In this document: piece by piece, positions 44,180-53,355 of the stretch
Layout of the letters: each line of letters starts with the position of its first letter
Numbering within the stretch: the first letter of the stretch is position 1
Assembly: GCA_016717305.1 (NCBI GenBank)
Contig: JADKFY010000003.1
Location: forward strand, 124,001 to 188,000
Length of the DNA stretch: 64,000 nt
Source of the DNA: Flavobacteriales bacterium
GTDB taxonomy: Bacteria; Bacteroidota; Bacteroidia; Flavobacteriales_F; PHOS-HE28
Reading direction: 5' to 3'
Program-made: the position numbers and the translations under genes
The notes under the pieces: model-generated
Database searches by the model: none
Told to the model about the DNA's origin: nothing
Seen by the model: the letters and a program-made list of their open reading frames with translations, nothing else

Positions 44180-44752
44180 TCAACCCAACGCCTTCACCAA
44201 ACGCGCGGTGATCTCCGCTCTGGTACCAACACCTTCCACAGCTTTGAACTTTCCTTGTGCGCTGTAATAGTCCTTCAAGGGTGCAGTCTTCTGCGAGTAC
44301 TCCTTGATCCGGTTGCGGATGATCGCTTCGTCCTTGTCATCCGTGCGGGAACCTTCGGAACCACGGTGCAAAAGCCGTGATACGAGCTCGCCTTCGGGCA
44401 CTTCCAGAGAAAGCATGGCCACTATGGGTTCATCCTTGCCGTCGAGCATTTCGTCCAATGCCTCGGCCTGTGCCTTTGTGCGTGGGAAGCCATCGAAAAT
44501 GAAGCCCTTCGCATCCAAGTGTGCTTCGATCTTGTTGCGGATCATCGCCACAACGATACTATCCGCCACAAGGTCACCGCGATCCATCAATTCCTTCGCC
44601 TCATTTCCCAATGGACTTTCAGCCTTGATCTCGGCGCGCAGAAGGTCACCGGTGCTCAGATGGATGAGCTCGAATTTCTCTTGCAGGAATTGGCTTTGTG
44701 TACCCTTACCAGCGCCCGGTGGGCCGAAGAGCACGATGTTCAGTTTGGTCAT
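44180..44752 (-). CDS. adk: Adenylate kinase
   Basis: 190 residues with P-loop GPPGAGKGTQSQFL, the AMP-binding STGDLLRAEI, GFPRTKAQAEALD and the LID Arg-containing RLLHRGSEGSRTDD, ending before the lid as in short-LID type enzymes. It converts ATP+AMP to 2 ADP in the cytosol. The upstream hpt gene overlaps it by 4 bp (ATGA), so the two purine-salvage/nucleotide genes are coupled. Confidence 0.96.
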   Translation of the reverse strand: MTKLNIVLFGPPGAGKGTQSQFLQEKFELIHLSTGDLLRAEIKAESPLGNEAKELMDRGDLVADSIVVAMIRNKIEAHLDAKGFIFDGFPRTKAQAEALDEMLDGKDEPIVAMLSLEVPEGELVSRLLHRGSEGSRTDDKDEAIIRNRIKEYSQKTAPLKDYYSAQGKFKAVEGVGTRAEITARLVKALG

Positions 44753-45294
44753 GTATCGTTTTTGATGATGCGGAGGATCCCCGGAAGGTTCCGGCCCAAT
44801 CCGTCGTGGTCCAAGCCTGAACCGACAACAAAATCGTTTGGGATACGCACCGCTACGTGATCAATGGGAATGTTCTGTTTGTAAGCGTCCGGTTTGAACA
44901 GCAAGGTACAAATTGAGATGCTCGCCGGATGATGGTCCTTAAGTGCATCCATGATGTAGCGCACGGTGGTCCCGGTATCCACGATATCCTCCAGCACCAC
45001 TACATGGCGATCGGTCAACCGTTCGTTCAAGCCGATCAGGTCCGTAACGCGGCCCGTGCTGTTGGTACCGTGGTAACTGGCCACCTTCACGAAGGTGATC
45101 TCGCATTCGATCTCCAACCGCTTGATCAATTCCGCAGCGAAGAAGAAGGCGCCGTTGAGCACTCCGATGAACAACGGGCGCCTATCGGCATACTTCACTT
45201 CCAATTCCCCCGCGACCCTACTGATCGCATCACTCAACTCCTGTTCAGGAATGAAGGGTTCGAATTCGAGGTCGTGCAAACGGATACGGCTCAT
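44749..45294 (-). CDS. hpt: Hypoxanthine phosphoribosyltransferase
   Basis: 181 residues from ATG 45294 with the PRPP-binding signature VVVLEDIVDTGTTVRYIMD, the Ser-Tyr loop VASYHGTNSTGRV and the flexible GVLNGAFFFAAEL. It salvages hypoxanthine/guanine with PRPP. A longer ORF extends upstream to 45600 but has no family similarity there and overlaps the promoter of the divergent gene, so ATG 45294 is the start. Confidence 0.93.
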   Translation of the reverse strand: MSRIRLHDLEFEPFIPEQELSDAISRVAGELEVKYADRRPLFIGVLNGAFFFAAELIKRLEIECEITFVKVASYHGTNSTGRVTDLIGLNERLTDRHVVVLEDIVDTGTTVRYIMDALKDHHPASISICTLLFKPDAYKQNIPIDHVAVRIPNDFVVGSGLDHDGLGRNLPGILRIIKNDT

Positions 45295-45375
45295 GCGGAA
45301 AGAGGTACGAACGTCTAAGGTTCGGGGCGCGAAGGTAACGATCGTTGGCGGGTCGATTTTCCTATATGGGAAACG

Positions 45376-45404
45376 TTGTGCAACGGCCCAAAGCACTACT
45401 TTCG
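45376..45404 (+). promoter_or_regulatory. Putative promoter of the PorV-like gene
   Basis: TTG (45376-45378), 18 bp, then TACTTTCG (45397-45404), close to the Bacteroidota TTG/TAnnTTTG consensus. The ATG is 6 bp after the -7 box end, so the leader is very short. Confidence 0.55.
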
Positions 45405-45409
45405 GTGCG

Positions 45410-46237
45410 ATGCGCCCGACCCTTTTCGCCGTTGCTCTTGCACTCGTATTTGCTTTTCCCTCTCCCACTGCGCAAGCGGGCGGCGAACACGAACCTACCG
45501 GTGCCCGCTTCGCAGGTATGGGCAACAGCGGACTGACCGTGAGCGACCTGTGGTCCATGCGAATGAATCCCGCAGGTTTGGCCGGATTGGACAAGGCCAT
45601 GGTCGGTGCCTTCTACCAAAGCCACTACCTCACCAAGGAATTGTCCCAACAAGGATTGGCGGCTGCAATACCCTTGGGCAAAGGCACATTGGGCATCACG
45701 GGTGATCGTTTCGGCTACTCCTTGTACAACGAATCGAAAGTGAGCGCGGCCTATGCCATGCGGTTCGGGGAAGGACTGCGGATCGGTGTGCAGTTCGATT
45801 ACCTCAGTGTTCGCTTGGGCGAGAACTATGGCAGTGCGAATGTGCTTACTGGTGAGTTGGGCATCCAAGCGAAATTGACCGAAGGTCTGTGGTTGGGCGC
45901 GCATGTGTACAACCCGTTCCGCGCAAAATTGGGCGGGCCTTATGATGACCGCGTGCCCACCTTGGTACGTGCGGGCTTCGGTTACACCTTCAGTCCGAAA
46001 CTGCTCATGACCCTGGAAGCGGAGAAGGACATCGACCGTAAGGAACGGTTCCGCTTCGGTGCTGAATACCATCCGAACAAAGTGCTTTATCTCCGCACGG
46101 GAATTAGCACCGGCGCGGTGCAAGGCCATTTCGGTGCAGGCGTTGTGCTGGATCGATTACGGATCGATCTGGCCATGAGCGTACGATCACAGTTGGGTGC
46201 CACCCCCATCATCGGCATCAACTACGCCTTCAAATGA
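45410..46237 (+). CDS. PorV/UPF0164-like outer-membrane beta-barrel protein
   Basis: 275 residues with a signal peptide (LFAVALALVFAFPSPTAQA) and the family pattern GARFAGMGNSGLTVSDLWSM followed by NPAGLAGL, then alternating strands and the C-terminus SVRSQLGATPIIGINYAFK ending in an aromatic residue. PorV and its relatives anchor T9SS cargo at the outer membrane; this is a family-level resemblance, not a proven PorV. It is followed by an ATGA-overlapping gene. Confidence 0.75.
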   Translation: MRPTLFAVALALVFAFPSPTAQAGGEHEPTGARFAGMGNSGLTVSDLWSMRMNPAGLAGLDKAMVGAFYQSHYLTKELSQQGLAAAIPLGKGTLGITGDRFGYSLYNESKVSAAYAMRFGEGLRIGVQFDYLSVRLGENYGSANVLTGELGIQAKLTEGLWLGAHVYNPFRAKLGGPYDDRVPTLVRAGFGYTFSPKLLMTLEAEKDIDRKERFRFGAEYHPNKVLYLRTGISTGAVQGHFGAGVVLDRLRIDLAMSVRSQLGATPIIGINYAFK

Positions 46238-48408
46238 GGCGTGTATTGGCGGGAGCGGTTTTCTTGTGTTTCGGCGGAATGGCCGATGCACAGGTGGATG
46301 AGATTCCACGCGATGTGATCGAACAACGAATTGAGGCCGCCAGTGACCAGCTCGGTGATGACAGCAGTGTGGACCTCACAAGCCTGTTCGATAAACTTTC
46401 GGACCACCTAAAGGACCCGATCGACCTGAACCATACCGACGCGCAGGAACTGAACGGCCTGATCTTGTTGAGCGATGTGCAAGTGAGCGCGATCCTTGAA
46501 CACATCCGGAAAGAGGGTAAGCTCTTGAGCCTTTACGAACTCCAAACGATCAACGGACTTGATGCAGCAACGATCGAAGTGATCCGGCCTTTCATCACGG
46601 TACGCGAGAATGAAAAGAGCACGCGTGCGTCGCTCAAGGAGATCCTCTCGAATGGCAGTAGCGAACTGCTTTTCCGCAGCACCATGAACATTGAAGAGCG
46701 AAAAGGCTTCATGGACCGAAAGAACATTTTCGGCAAGGAGTATTACGATCCCGATGGGGATGCACTGCCGGACTATGGCAACTCGACCGTGCGCGATTCT
46801 CTACGTACGAACAACAAAGTATACCTGGGCAGTCCGTATCGCTTGTATACGCGCTTTCGGTTCCGGTATCGACAGAACGTGAGCTTTGGCATTACGGCGG
46901 AGAAGGATGAAGGCGAGCAGTTCTTCAAAGGCAAACAATCACAAGGGTTCGACTATTACAGTGCCCACTTATTCTTGCGCGATTTTGGCCGTTTGAAGGC
47001 CTTGGCGATCGGTGATTACCAAGCGCAATTTGGGCAAGGGTTGACGTTCTGGAACGGACTCGCCTATTCCTCAAAAAGCAGTTTCACCATGAACGTGAAA
47101 CGGAACGCCTTGGGCCTTTCACCCTATACCAGCGTGAACGAGAACTTGTTCTTGCGCGGTGCGGCGGCCACCTATGCTTTGGGGAAGAACGTAGAGGTAA
47201 CGGGGTTCTTTTCACGCAAAAGGATCGATGGCAACGTGCAGGGGATCACCTCCCTGAACGACTCCTTGGGCAGCCAGGTGGAAGAGGTTACGTTCAGCAG
47301 TTTCCAAGAGGACGGTTTCCACAGGACCCCCACTGAGCTGAGCAAAAAGGATGGGATCAGTGAGCAGATCGTCGGTGGGAATTTGCGCTACAAACGCAGG
47401 TCTTTCAGTTTGGGTGCCACAGCGGCCCATGTGATGTACGATGCTGATCTGCAACCCAACTCTGCGCCATACAACCAATTCAATTTCAACGGAAAGACAA
47501 ACACCACGGCCGGGGTCGATTGGAACGCAATGTATCGCAACTTGACCTGGTTCGGTGAGGCCAGTATGAGCGCCAATGGAGGCATGGCGATGAATACGGG
47601 GGTACTGGTGGCCTTGGACAAACGGGTGAGCATGAGCCTGCTGTATCGCAACTATGGGCGCGACTACCATGGGCTGTACAGTGTTGCCTTTTCAGAAGGT
47701 GGCAGTCCGTGGAATGAGCATGGCTTGTTCACGGGGTTGGAGATCCGCCCGAACCGTTATTGGACCTTCAACGCCTACTTCGATCAGTTCAGTTTCCCAT
47801 GGTTGCGCTATTTGACCGATGGTCCCAATGCGGGATTCGATTGGTTGGCACAGTTGAATTGGAAGCCGAGCCGCGGTGTGGAACTTTATGTGCGCGCTCG
47901 CCACCAGGACCGCGCAAAGGATACCGCCGAGGATATTGATGGGATCGACAATTTGGTACGCGTGGAACAGACCAACTACCGTGTGAACGCTACTTACAAA
48001 GTGAGCCCTTCGGTCAGTTTGCGTACCCGTGTGGAAACCGTGGATTACCAGCGCGGGTCGAGTCCGTTGGAACATGGTTTCCTGATCTATCAGGACTTCG
48101 TGCATCGACCCATGAGCAGTCCGATAGAGACGACGCTCCGTTTCGCGTTGTTCGAGAGCGCCTCATACAACGCGAGGCTCTACGCATACGAGAACGATCT
48201 GGTCGGGGTCTTCAGCATACCACCATACTATGGTCGTGGGATCAGGGTCTACGCCATGTTGCGGATAACGCCATTGCGTCGTGTGGACATTTGGCTGCGC
48301 TACGGGGCTTGGATCTATAATGACCAGACGGTGATCAGCAGCGGGCTACAAGAGATCCCGGGAAATACGCGGAGCGATCTGAAGTTGCAGTTGCGATGGA
48401 AATTCTGA
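46234..48408 (+). CDS. Helix-hairpin-helix and outer-membrane barrel protein
   Basis: 724 residues. Signal peptide (AGAVFLCFGGMADAQ). Residues ~60-125 hold a helix-hairpin-helix pair: DLNHTDAQELNGLILLSDVQ and LSLYELQTINGLDAATIEVI. The rest is a long beta-barrel-like region (LYTRFRFRYRQNVSFGITAE, ending LKLQLRWKF) with strands and aromatic girdles. The HhH segment resembles ComEA but the protein is far larger; this architecture is common but uncharacterised in Bacteroidota. It overlaps the PorV-like gene (ATGA), so they are probably partners at the outer membrane. Confidence 0.8.
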   Translation: MRRVLAGAVFLCFGGMADAQVDEIPRDVIEQRIEAASDQLGDDSSVDLTSLFDKLSDHLKDPIDLNHTDAQELNGLILLSDVQVSAILEHIRKEGKLLSLYELQTINGLDAATIEVIRPFITVRENEKSTRASLKEILSNGSSELLFRSTMNIEERKGFMDRKNIFGKEYYDPDGDALPDYGNSTVRDSLRTNNKVYLGSPYRLYTRFRFRYRQNVSFGITAEKDEGEQFFKGKQSQGFDYYSAHLFLRDFGRLKALAIGDYQAQFGQGLTFWNGLAYSSKSSFTMNVKRNALGLSPYTSVNENLFLRGAAATYALGKNVEVTGFFSRKRIDGNVQGITSLNDSLGSQVEEVTFSSFQEDGFHRTPTELSKKDGISEQIVGGNLRYKRRSFSLGATAAHVMYDADLQPNSAPYNQFNFNGKTNTTAGVDWNAMYRNLTWFGEASMSANGGMAMNTGVLVALDKRVSMSLLYRNYGRDYHGLYSVAFSEGGSPWNEHGLFTGLEIRPNRYWTFNAYFDQFSFPWLRYLTDGPNAGFDWLAQLNWKPSRGVELYVRARHQDRAKDTAEDIDGIDNLVRVEQTNYRVNATYKVSPSVSLRTRVETVDYQRGSSPLEHGFLIYQDFVHRPMSSPIETTLRFALFESASYNARLYAYENDLVGVFSIPPYYGRGIRVYAMLRITPLRRVDIWLRYGAWIYNDQTVISSGLQEIPGNTRSDLKLQLRWKF

Positions 48409-48662
48409 GGTCTCGTGACCCTTATAAACCTAGGACCGCCACCAGCCCCACTTGCGCAGTTCGATGACGGCCCCCCACCAAACCATGGGCTTTCACCCAA
48501 TTCGAGTATTCGTTCAGAGCGAATTTTTGGTTTCTTCCTCATATACGGGAAGAAGATATGGATCGGATCAACGGATCGAAAAGGCCAGTTGAAGGGCGCT
48601 CAGAGAGCGGACATCAAGATATCCCTCCTATCCAGTGATCGGCGCGAACGGGAAATTGAAGA

Positions 48663-49493
48663 TCAGACCTGCCCCATTACGACCATCGCTTCGAGCGTTG
48701 GCGTAAGGCTGCCACCCTCCTTTTCAATGGTAATGGCAAAGGCTTGGGCTTGGCCCACGTCCTTCATGCGCTGCAGACCGCGGGAAGCGACACCTTTCTC
48801 GATCATTCCGGCGTCGATCGGTTTACCATCCACCAACGCCCAAAGTTGGTACTGCTGACCTGCGGGCAATTCGGCAAGGGTCATGGGATCGATGTGAACA
48901 GCACTTGCCTTTGGGTCCCAGTAGATGCGCGCTTTTTCACCGACTGCATTACCTACACCGTTAAGCAGGATCGCTTTCCGTTGTGGGTCCATGACCACGG
49001 CGAGTTGGCCTTGGCTTTGTTCATAGCTCGCCCGCTGCACGTTCAGGTCCTCGGCAAGCACAGCTCTATCGTTTTCCAACCGCGCCAATTCGGTACGGGC
49101 TTCTTCAAGTCGCTGATACTGGATGATATTGAATGCGCCACTGACCACCAAAGCCGCGATGCTGGCCGCAGCCAACCATATGCCGGTGGACCCTGTTGCA
49201 CGAGCGGATCCCATCGGGGAAGCCTGGGTGAAAGGGATTATTGGTGAACTGTTCTGGACCTTGTTGTTCAAGGCTTCGATATGTTCGAAAATAGAAGCCT
49301 TGGATGTTGCAGGTGGCGGCACGGCATTGCGCAAGGCGAACTCCTGGAGCGTGCCTTCAATAGCATCCAATTCCGCAGCCACCAACGGATCGGATGCTCG
49401 CGATGCCTGCACCAGCCGTGCCTCCTCTGGGGAGACCTGGCCTAGTACATAGGCTTCCAAAAGCCCTGATGCGATCAATTCCGCGGCGTTCAT
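48663..49493 (-). CDS. Anti-sigma factor (RskA-like)
   Basis: 276 residues. A cytosolic N-terminus (ELIASGLLEAYVLGQVSPEEA, the zinc-less anti-sigma start), a single membrane helix near residues 104-122 (GIWLAAASIAALVVSGAFNI), and a periplasmic RskA C-terminal domain (ARIYWDPKASAVHIDPMTL; QLWALVDGKPIDAGMIEKG). It should hold the sigma factor encoded just upstream until a signal arrives; the genes overlap by 4 bp. Confidence 0.9.
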   Translation of the reverse strand: MNAAELIASGLLEAYVLGQVSPEEARLVQASRASDPLVAAELDAIEGTLQEFALRNAVPPPATSKASIFEHIEALNNKVQNSSPIIPFTQASPMGSARATGSTGIWLAAASIAALVVSGAFNIIQYQRLEEARTELARLENDRAVLAEDLNVQRASYEQSQGQLAVVMDPQRKAILLNGVGNAVGEKARIYWDPKASAVHIDPMTLAELPAGQQYQLWALVDGKPIDAGMIEKGVASRGLQRMKDVGQAQAFAITIEKEGGSLTPTLEAMVVMGQV

Positions 49494-50029
49494 CTATGGT
49501 CCTTCAACTGCGTTCTCAATTCCAAAAGGGCGGCCCGTGTTCTGCTTTTCACGGTCCCCAATGGAATTCCGGTGTTGTCCGCGATCTCTTGCTGGGAGAA
49601 GCCTTGGTAGTAAGCGAGTTCGATCAGCTCCCGATGTTCCGGTTTCAGATCCATCACCACATCCTTCACTCCGGCGTCGTCCATCTGTTCCCGCACATCG
49701 TCGTGCCCGGTTCGATATACGACATCATCAAGGGATCGGACCGACCCGGAATGCCTTACCGCAGCGGACCGCACCATGTCGATGGCCGTATTGCGGGCAA
49801 TGTTCATCATCCACGTGAAGGGCCTGCCTTTGGCGGGATCGTATGCCCCGGCGCTTCGCCAGATCTTCACGAAGGTGTCCTGCAACACCTCTTGGGCCAG
49901 GTCGTTATTGCGCACCACCCGCAGGATCACGCCGTTCAATGCACCGGAATAGGCATCGTACAGGGTGGCCAGTGCTTTCTGGTCTCCTTGCTGTATCGCT
50001 TCGATAAGTGGGGTGTCATTGACAGGCAT
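49490..50029 (-). CDS. ECF-type RNA polymerase sigma factor
   Basis: 179 residues from ATG 50029. Sigma region 2: LYDAYSGALNGVILRVV and TWMMNIARNTAIDMVRS; region 4: LIELAYYQGFSQQEIADNTG followed by IPLGTVKSRTRAALLELR, the -35 recognition helix-turn-helix. Closest pattern is the RskA-paired SigK type. It is coupled by ATGA overlap to its anti-sigma. The sigma-controlled genes are not evident; they may include the pair itself. Confidence 0.92.
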   Translation of the reverse strand: MPVNDTPLIEAIQQGDQKALATLYDAYSGALNGVILRVVRNNDLAQEVLQDTFVKIWRSAGAYDPAKGRPFTWMMNIARNTAIDMVRSAAVRHSGSVRSLDDVVYRTGHDDVREQMDDAGVKDVVMDLKPEHRELIELAYYQGFSQQEIADNTGIPLGTVKSRTRAALLELRTQLKDHR

Positions 50030-50187
50030 GGGGAGAACGGGCGGTGCAAGATAACATTGGACCATGGACCAAAAACAGACGGCACCGCTCAAGGTTCAAT
50101 TCCATGAGAGTTCGGAATAGAGAGCCACATGGGGAATAAACAAGGGCCGCCCCTTCAAGATCCAATATGGACCCGAAAGCCACCCAC

Positions 50188-50195
50188 TACCTTTG
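50188..50195 (+). promoter_or_regulatory. Putative -7 box of the redoxin gene
   Basis: TACCTTTG lies 15 bp before ATG 50211. No clear TTG partner upstream. Confidence 0.4.
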
Positions 50196-50210
50196 CGGAC
50201 CGAACGACCC

Positions 50211-50972
50211 ATGCGCCACATCCTATTGATCTTCGCCTTGGCATTCACCCTCAACGGGAGTGCCCAATTGAACAACTGGGACCCTTCGTGGAACAGCACG
50301 GATTCGGCTTTGGTGTTCCATGACGATCTGGACTACTACTTGAACGCTTACAGCAAGAAGGAGATCAAGACCATGCGCAAACAGGTGCGCATCTGGCGAA
50401 TGAACTTCGACAAGTTGATGCGTAACACCATACGCGACCTGCGCACTTACAGCGAAGGGCACGGCATGGATCCGCACACGCACGACTTCACTTTGCCTAC
50501 CGCGCAGAGTGGCAGCAATTACACGTTGAGCGCCAACAACGGAAAGATCCGGGCCTTCATGTTCGGCAGCATCACGAACCCACCTGCCCGTATGCAAATG
50601 GAACGGTGGAGTAATTTGGTTAAGAAATACGCCGACAAGGAGGTTCAACTCTTCGTGATCTATGGCGACGAACTTCACCCCGGCGACGGCAGGCAATTCA
50701 AGGCGTACCCCCTGCCGAAGAGCGAACATGAGAAGCTGGCGTACGCGCAGGAATTCGCACAGCTCGGCACTATGCCCGTATTGGTCGATGGCCTGAACGG
50801 ATCCGTATACAATGCCTACGGTCGCGTACCGAACGGAGCGCTCCTGGTGGACAAGGACGGCAACTTGGTCTTTCGCAGCACCTGGGCCGATGCTCGCAAG
50901 ATGGAGCACATGATCGACACCTTGCTCAAGTGGTACAAGGCCGGTAAGCCGAAGGAATTCTTGGCGCAGTAA
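50211..50972 (+). CDS. Secreted thioredoxin-fold protein, deiodinase-like
   Basis: 253 residues with a signal peptide (ILLIFALAFTLNGSAQ). The C-terminal half is a thioredoxin-like fold of the iodothyronine-deiodinase-like branch: FMFGSITNPPARMQMERWSN, LVKKYADKEVQLFVIYGDE and GTMPVLVDGLNGSVYNAYG. The redox position that would be CxxC or Cys/Sec reads SITNP, so the usual thiol is missing. It likely has lost redox chemistry or acts by another residue. Monocistronic, with a terminator hairpin after it. Confidence 0.72.
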   Translation: MRHILLIFALAFTLNGSAQLNNWDPSWNSTDSALVFHDDLDYYLNAYSKKEIKTMRKQVRIWRMNFDKLMRNTIRDLRTYSEGHGMDPHTHDFTLPTAQSGSNYTLSANNGKIRAFMFGSITNPPARMQMERWSNLVKKYADKEVQLFVIYGDELHPGDGRQFKAYPLPKSEHEKLAYAQEFAQLGTMPVLVDGLNGSVYNAYGRVPNGALLVDKDGNLVFRSTWADARKMEHMIDTLLKWYKAGKPKEFLAQ

Positions 50973-51007
50973 GCGAAGAAATGAAGGGAATCAATGGAAT
51001 GAGTTGA

Positions 51008-51050
51008 ATGTGAAAATTGCCGTGCCACGGGTTCGGCACATTTTCACATT
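51008..51050 (+). terminator. Intrinsic terminator after the redoxin gene
   Basis: AATGTGAAAA pairs with TTTTCACATT and, inward, TGCCG with CGGCA, with a one-base bulge: a ~15-bp stem followed by CCTTTCTTC. Confidence 0.7.
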
Positions 51051-51061
51051 CCTTTCTTCAA

Positions 51062-51079
51062 TTCCGCAGTACTGCGGAA
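51062..51079. promoter_or_regulatory. 18-bp perfect palindrome before tsaE
   Basis: TTCCGCAGTACTGCGGAA is its own reverse complement and lies 15 bp before ATG 51095. Candidate protein-binding site or small hairpin. Confidence 0.4.
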
Positions 51080-51094
51080 CCACTTTTGCCCCCA

Positions 51095-51517
51095 ATGCTC
51101 GCAACCATCCTTCTACGCAGACCTTCCGAAGCCGAAGAGATCGCACGCTTGATCTTGCAAAGTCATGCTGGATCCCGCGTGTTCGCGCTGCACGGTGATC
51201 TTGGCGCGGGCAAGACCACGTTGATCAAGGCGTTCTGCAAGGTCCTTGGTGTGACCGACCGCACCAGCAGCCCCAGCTTCGCGATCGTGAACGAGTACCA
51301 GCGGGATAACGGTGAAGTACTCTACCATTTTGACCTGTACCGCCTGAAGGCCTCGGAAGAACTTGAAGGCATCGGGTTCAATGAATACCTGGACAGTGGC
51401 GCCTATTGCTTCATCGAATGGCCTGAGTTGGCCGCAGAGAGTTTGCGCGAGGTTGTTCACGTGCGTTTGGAGGTGGCGGACAACGGTACCCGCACCATCC
51501 GTCTGGAACGAACATAG
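51095..51517 (+). CDS. tsaE: tRNA threonylcarbamoyl-adenosine complex ATPase TsaE
   Basis: 140 residues with Walker A HGDLGAGKTTLIKAF, the sensor SSPSFAIVNEYQ, FHFDLYRL-type Walker B region (LYHFDLYRLKASEELEGIG) and IEWPELAAESL. It drives the t6A37 modification cycle with TsaB/TsaC/TsaD. The ATG at 51095 was chosen because the frame upstream adds residues without family character. The alanine dehydrogenase gene follows 77 bp later. Confidence 0.93.
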   Translation: MLATILLRRPSEAEEIARLILQSHAGSRVFALHGDLGAGKTTLIKAFCKVLGVTDRTSSPSFAIVNEYQRDNGEVLYHFDLYRLKASEELEGIGFNEYLDSGAYCFIEWPELAAESLREVVHVRLEVADNGTRTIRLERT

Positions 51518-51594
51518 GACCGGGGAAAGATCCTTTCTCCACCTGGATCCACTCCGGTCGTTGGCCGTATATTCGCAAGCCTTCCGCCGGCACC

Positions 51595-52815
51595 ATGGCA
51601 CCAAGCTCCGAGATCCTCAAACAACTGGCCCGTGAGGTGGCCCGCACTCCGCAGGAACAAGTGATGGAGGTGGGCAAGCGGGGCCGGAACCTGACCATCG
51701 GTATCCCCCAGGAGATCTCCTTCCAAGAACACCGCGTTCCGCTCAACCCTGCTTCGGTTGCGGTGCTGGTGGGTCGTGATCACGATGTGGTGGTGCAACG
51801 CGGTGCCGGAAAGTACGCCCAGTTCCAAGACAGCGACTACAGCGAAGCCGGTGCGCAAGTGGTGGATAGCGCCGAGGAAGTCTACAAGAGCGACCTGATC
51901 CTCAAAGTGGCACCACCGTCCCATGGCGAGATCGAGATGCTGCGTCACAAGCAGATCCTCGTTTCGGCGCTACAACTCACCGTGCAGCCCAAGGACACCT
52001 TGCGCCGCATGATGGAGAAGCGCATGACCGCAGTGGCCTGGGATTTCATCAAGGACCGCGAAGGGATCTATCCGATCATTAGGGCCATGGGCGAGATCGC
52101 CGGTACGACATCCATCCAGGTGGCCAGCGAATACCTCAGTGCCGATAAAGGCGGCCAAGGATTGATGCTCGGTGGCATAAGTGGTGTGGCCCCTGCGGAA
52201 GTGGTGGTCGTAGGCGCTGGTACGGTAGGTGAATTCGCCTCACGAGCCGCGTTGGGTCTGGGTGCCAGCGTAAAGGTCTTCGATAAGAGCATCTATCGCC
52301 TGCGTCGTTTACAGAACGACCTTGGATGTCGTGTTTGGACTTCCGTGATCCAACCACAAGAATTGTTGAAAACCCTTCGCACGGCGGATGTGGCCATTGG
52401 AGCATTGCGCTCGGAGCAAGGTCGCACGCCCATGGTGGTGCCCGAGGAGATGGTGCGCGAAATGAAATCCGGAAGTGTGATCGTGGATGTGAGCATTGAT
52501 CGAGGCGGTTGTTTCGAGACCAGTGAAGTGACCACGCACTTGGATCCCGTTTTCAAGAAATACGGCGTTGTGCATTACTGTGTCCCGAACATTGCCAGCC
52601 GCGTTCCCCGTACAGCCAGCACGGCCCTAAGCAACATCTTTGGTCCAATGCTGCTTACCATGGGTGAGGTAGGTGGCTTCGAGAACCTGATCAAAACGGA
52701 CCTGGGCCTTCGCCATGGTGTGTATCTGTACAATGGCGCGGTAACCAGTCCCATATTGGCCGAAGCCTTCAAGCTCCCCTACAAGGACCTGGATATTCTG
52801 CTTGCAACGTTCTGA
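51595..52815 (+). CDS. ald: Alanine dehydrogenase
   Basis: 406 residues. AlaDh/PNT N-terminal domain (TIGIPQEISFQEHRVPLNPA with the substrate Arg), KQILVSALQLTVQPK, SIQVASEYLSADKGGQG and the Rossmann VVVVGAGTVGEFASRAALGLG. The late block VIVDVSIDRGGCFET and the C-terminal YCVPNIASRVPRTAS are conserved in the family. It catalyses alanine to pyruvate plus ammonia with NAD. An N-terminal extension of ~30 residues (to LTIGIP) is longer than in Bacillus Ald, normal for this phylum. Confidence 0.9.
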   Translation: MAPSSEILKQLAREVARTPQEQVMEVGKRGRNLTIGIPQEISFQEHRVPLNPASVAVLVGRDHDVVVQRGAGKYAQFQDSDYSEAGAQVVDSAEEVYKSDLILKVAPPSHGEIEMLRHKQILVSALQLTVQPKDTLRRMMEKRMTAVAWDFIKDREGIYPIIRAMGEIAGTTSIQVASEYLSADKGGQGLMLGGISGVAPAEVVVVGAGTVGEFASRAALGLGASVKVFDKSIYRLRRLQNDLGCRVWTSVIQPQELLKTLRTADVAIGALRSEQGRTPMVVPEEMVREMKSGSVIVDVSIDRGGCFETSEVTTHLDPVFKKYGVVHYCVPNIASRVPRTASTALSNIFGPMLLTMGEVGGFENLIKTDLGLRHGVYLYNGAVTSPILAEAFKLPYKDLDILLATF

Positions 52816-52821
52816 ACCACT

Positions 52822-53205
52822 TTGACGCTCTTTCGCCGAATCCGCTTCTACGCTATCGGGCTCCTCATTGGTGGGGCTGCGGCCTACGCGATCCTCGGGG
52901 ATCGATTGACCAACGGCGCTTGGACCCCCGAATCGAAAGTAAAGCAACGCCTGCGAAGTACGTTATTGAAAGCAAGTCCAAAAGCGCAACAAGAACTGAT
53001 CGTGCGTAACCTTCAACTGGCCGATGTACGCTTGGCCATGCCCACGGCCGACATCGATTTCGGTGACACGGAACGTGGTGATGACACCATCTTTTACTCA
53101 GTGGAAGCCATGCTCAATGGGAATTCCACAACGATGGTGATCATGGCCTTGCGCGATTTCGATACCGACAGCACGGCTACGTTGTGGGGTTTTGGAACAC
53201 CCTGA
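52822..53205 (+). CDS. Hypothetical membrane-anchored protein (127 aa)
   Basis: From a TTG start 6 bp after ald. One membrane helix (FYAIGLLIGGAAAYAILGD) near the N-terminus and a small soluble part (RNLQLADVRLAMPTADIDF). No family recognised; conservation near ald is suggestive only. Short gap to the next gene. Confidence 0.55.
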   Translation: MTLFRRIRFYAIGLLIGGAAAYAILGDRLTNGAWTPESKVKQRLRSTLLKASPKAQQELIVRNLQLADVRLAMPTADIDFGDTERGDDTIFYSVEAMLNGNSTTMVIMALRDFDTDSTATLWGFGTP

Positions 53206-53355
53206 GGTGTGGCATTCGTGCCCCGAACAGGGTGGTAAATTCCCCAGCTTTGACTGGGTTCATCAGGTTCCTTATGCGTGCAATACATTCCACAGAAGGT
53301 CTTGCCCTTCTGGCCCGTGATCAGCACTACGACGCACAGATCAATCCACCTGAAC

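Noticed and set aside
44749..45600. Extended hpt start at 45600
   Set aside because: The extra ~100 residues have no family similarity and cover the divergent gene's promoter and coding start.
46234..48408. ComEA-type DNA uptake protein
   Set aside because: It has a helix-hairpin-helix pair, but 724 residues with a long barrel-like region do not fit ComEA.
53206..53355. Riboswitch before the small membrane gene
   Set aside because: No conserved riboswitch core recognised; no convincing pairing.
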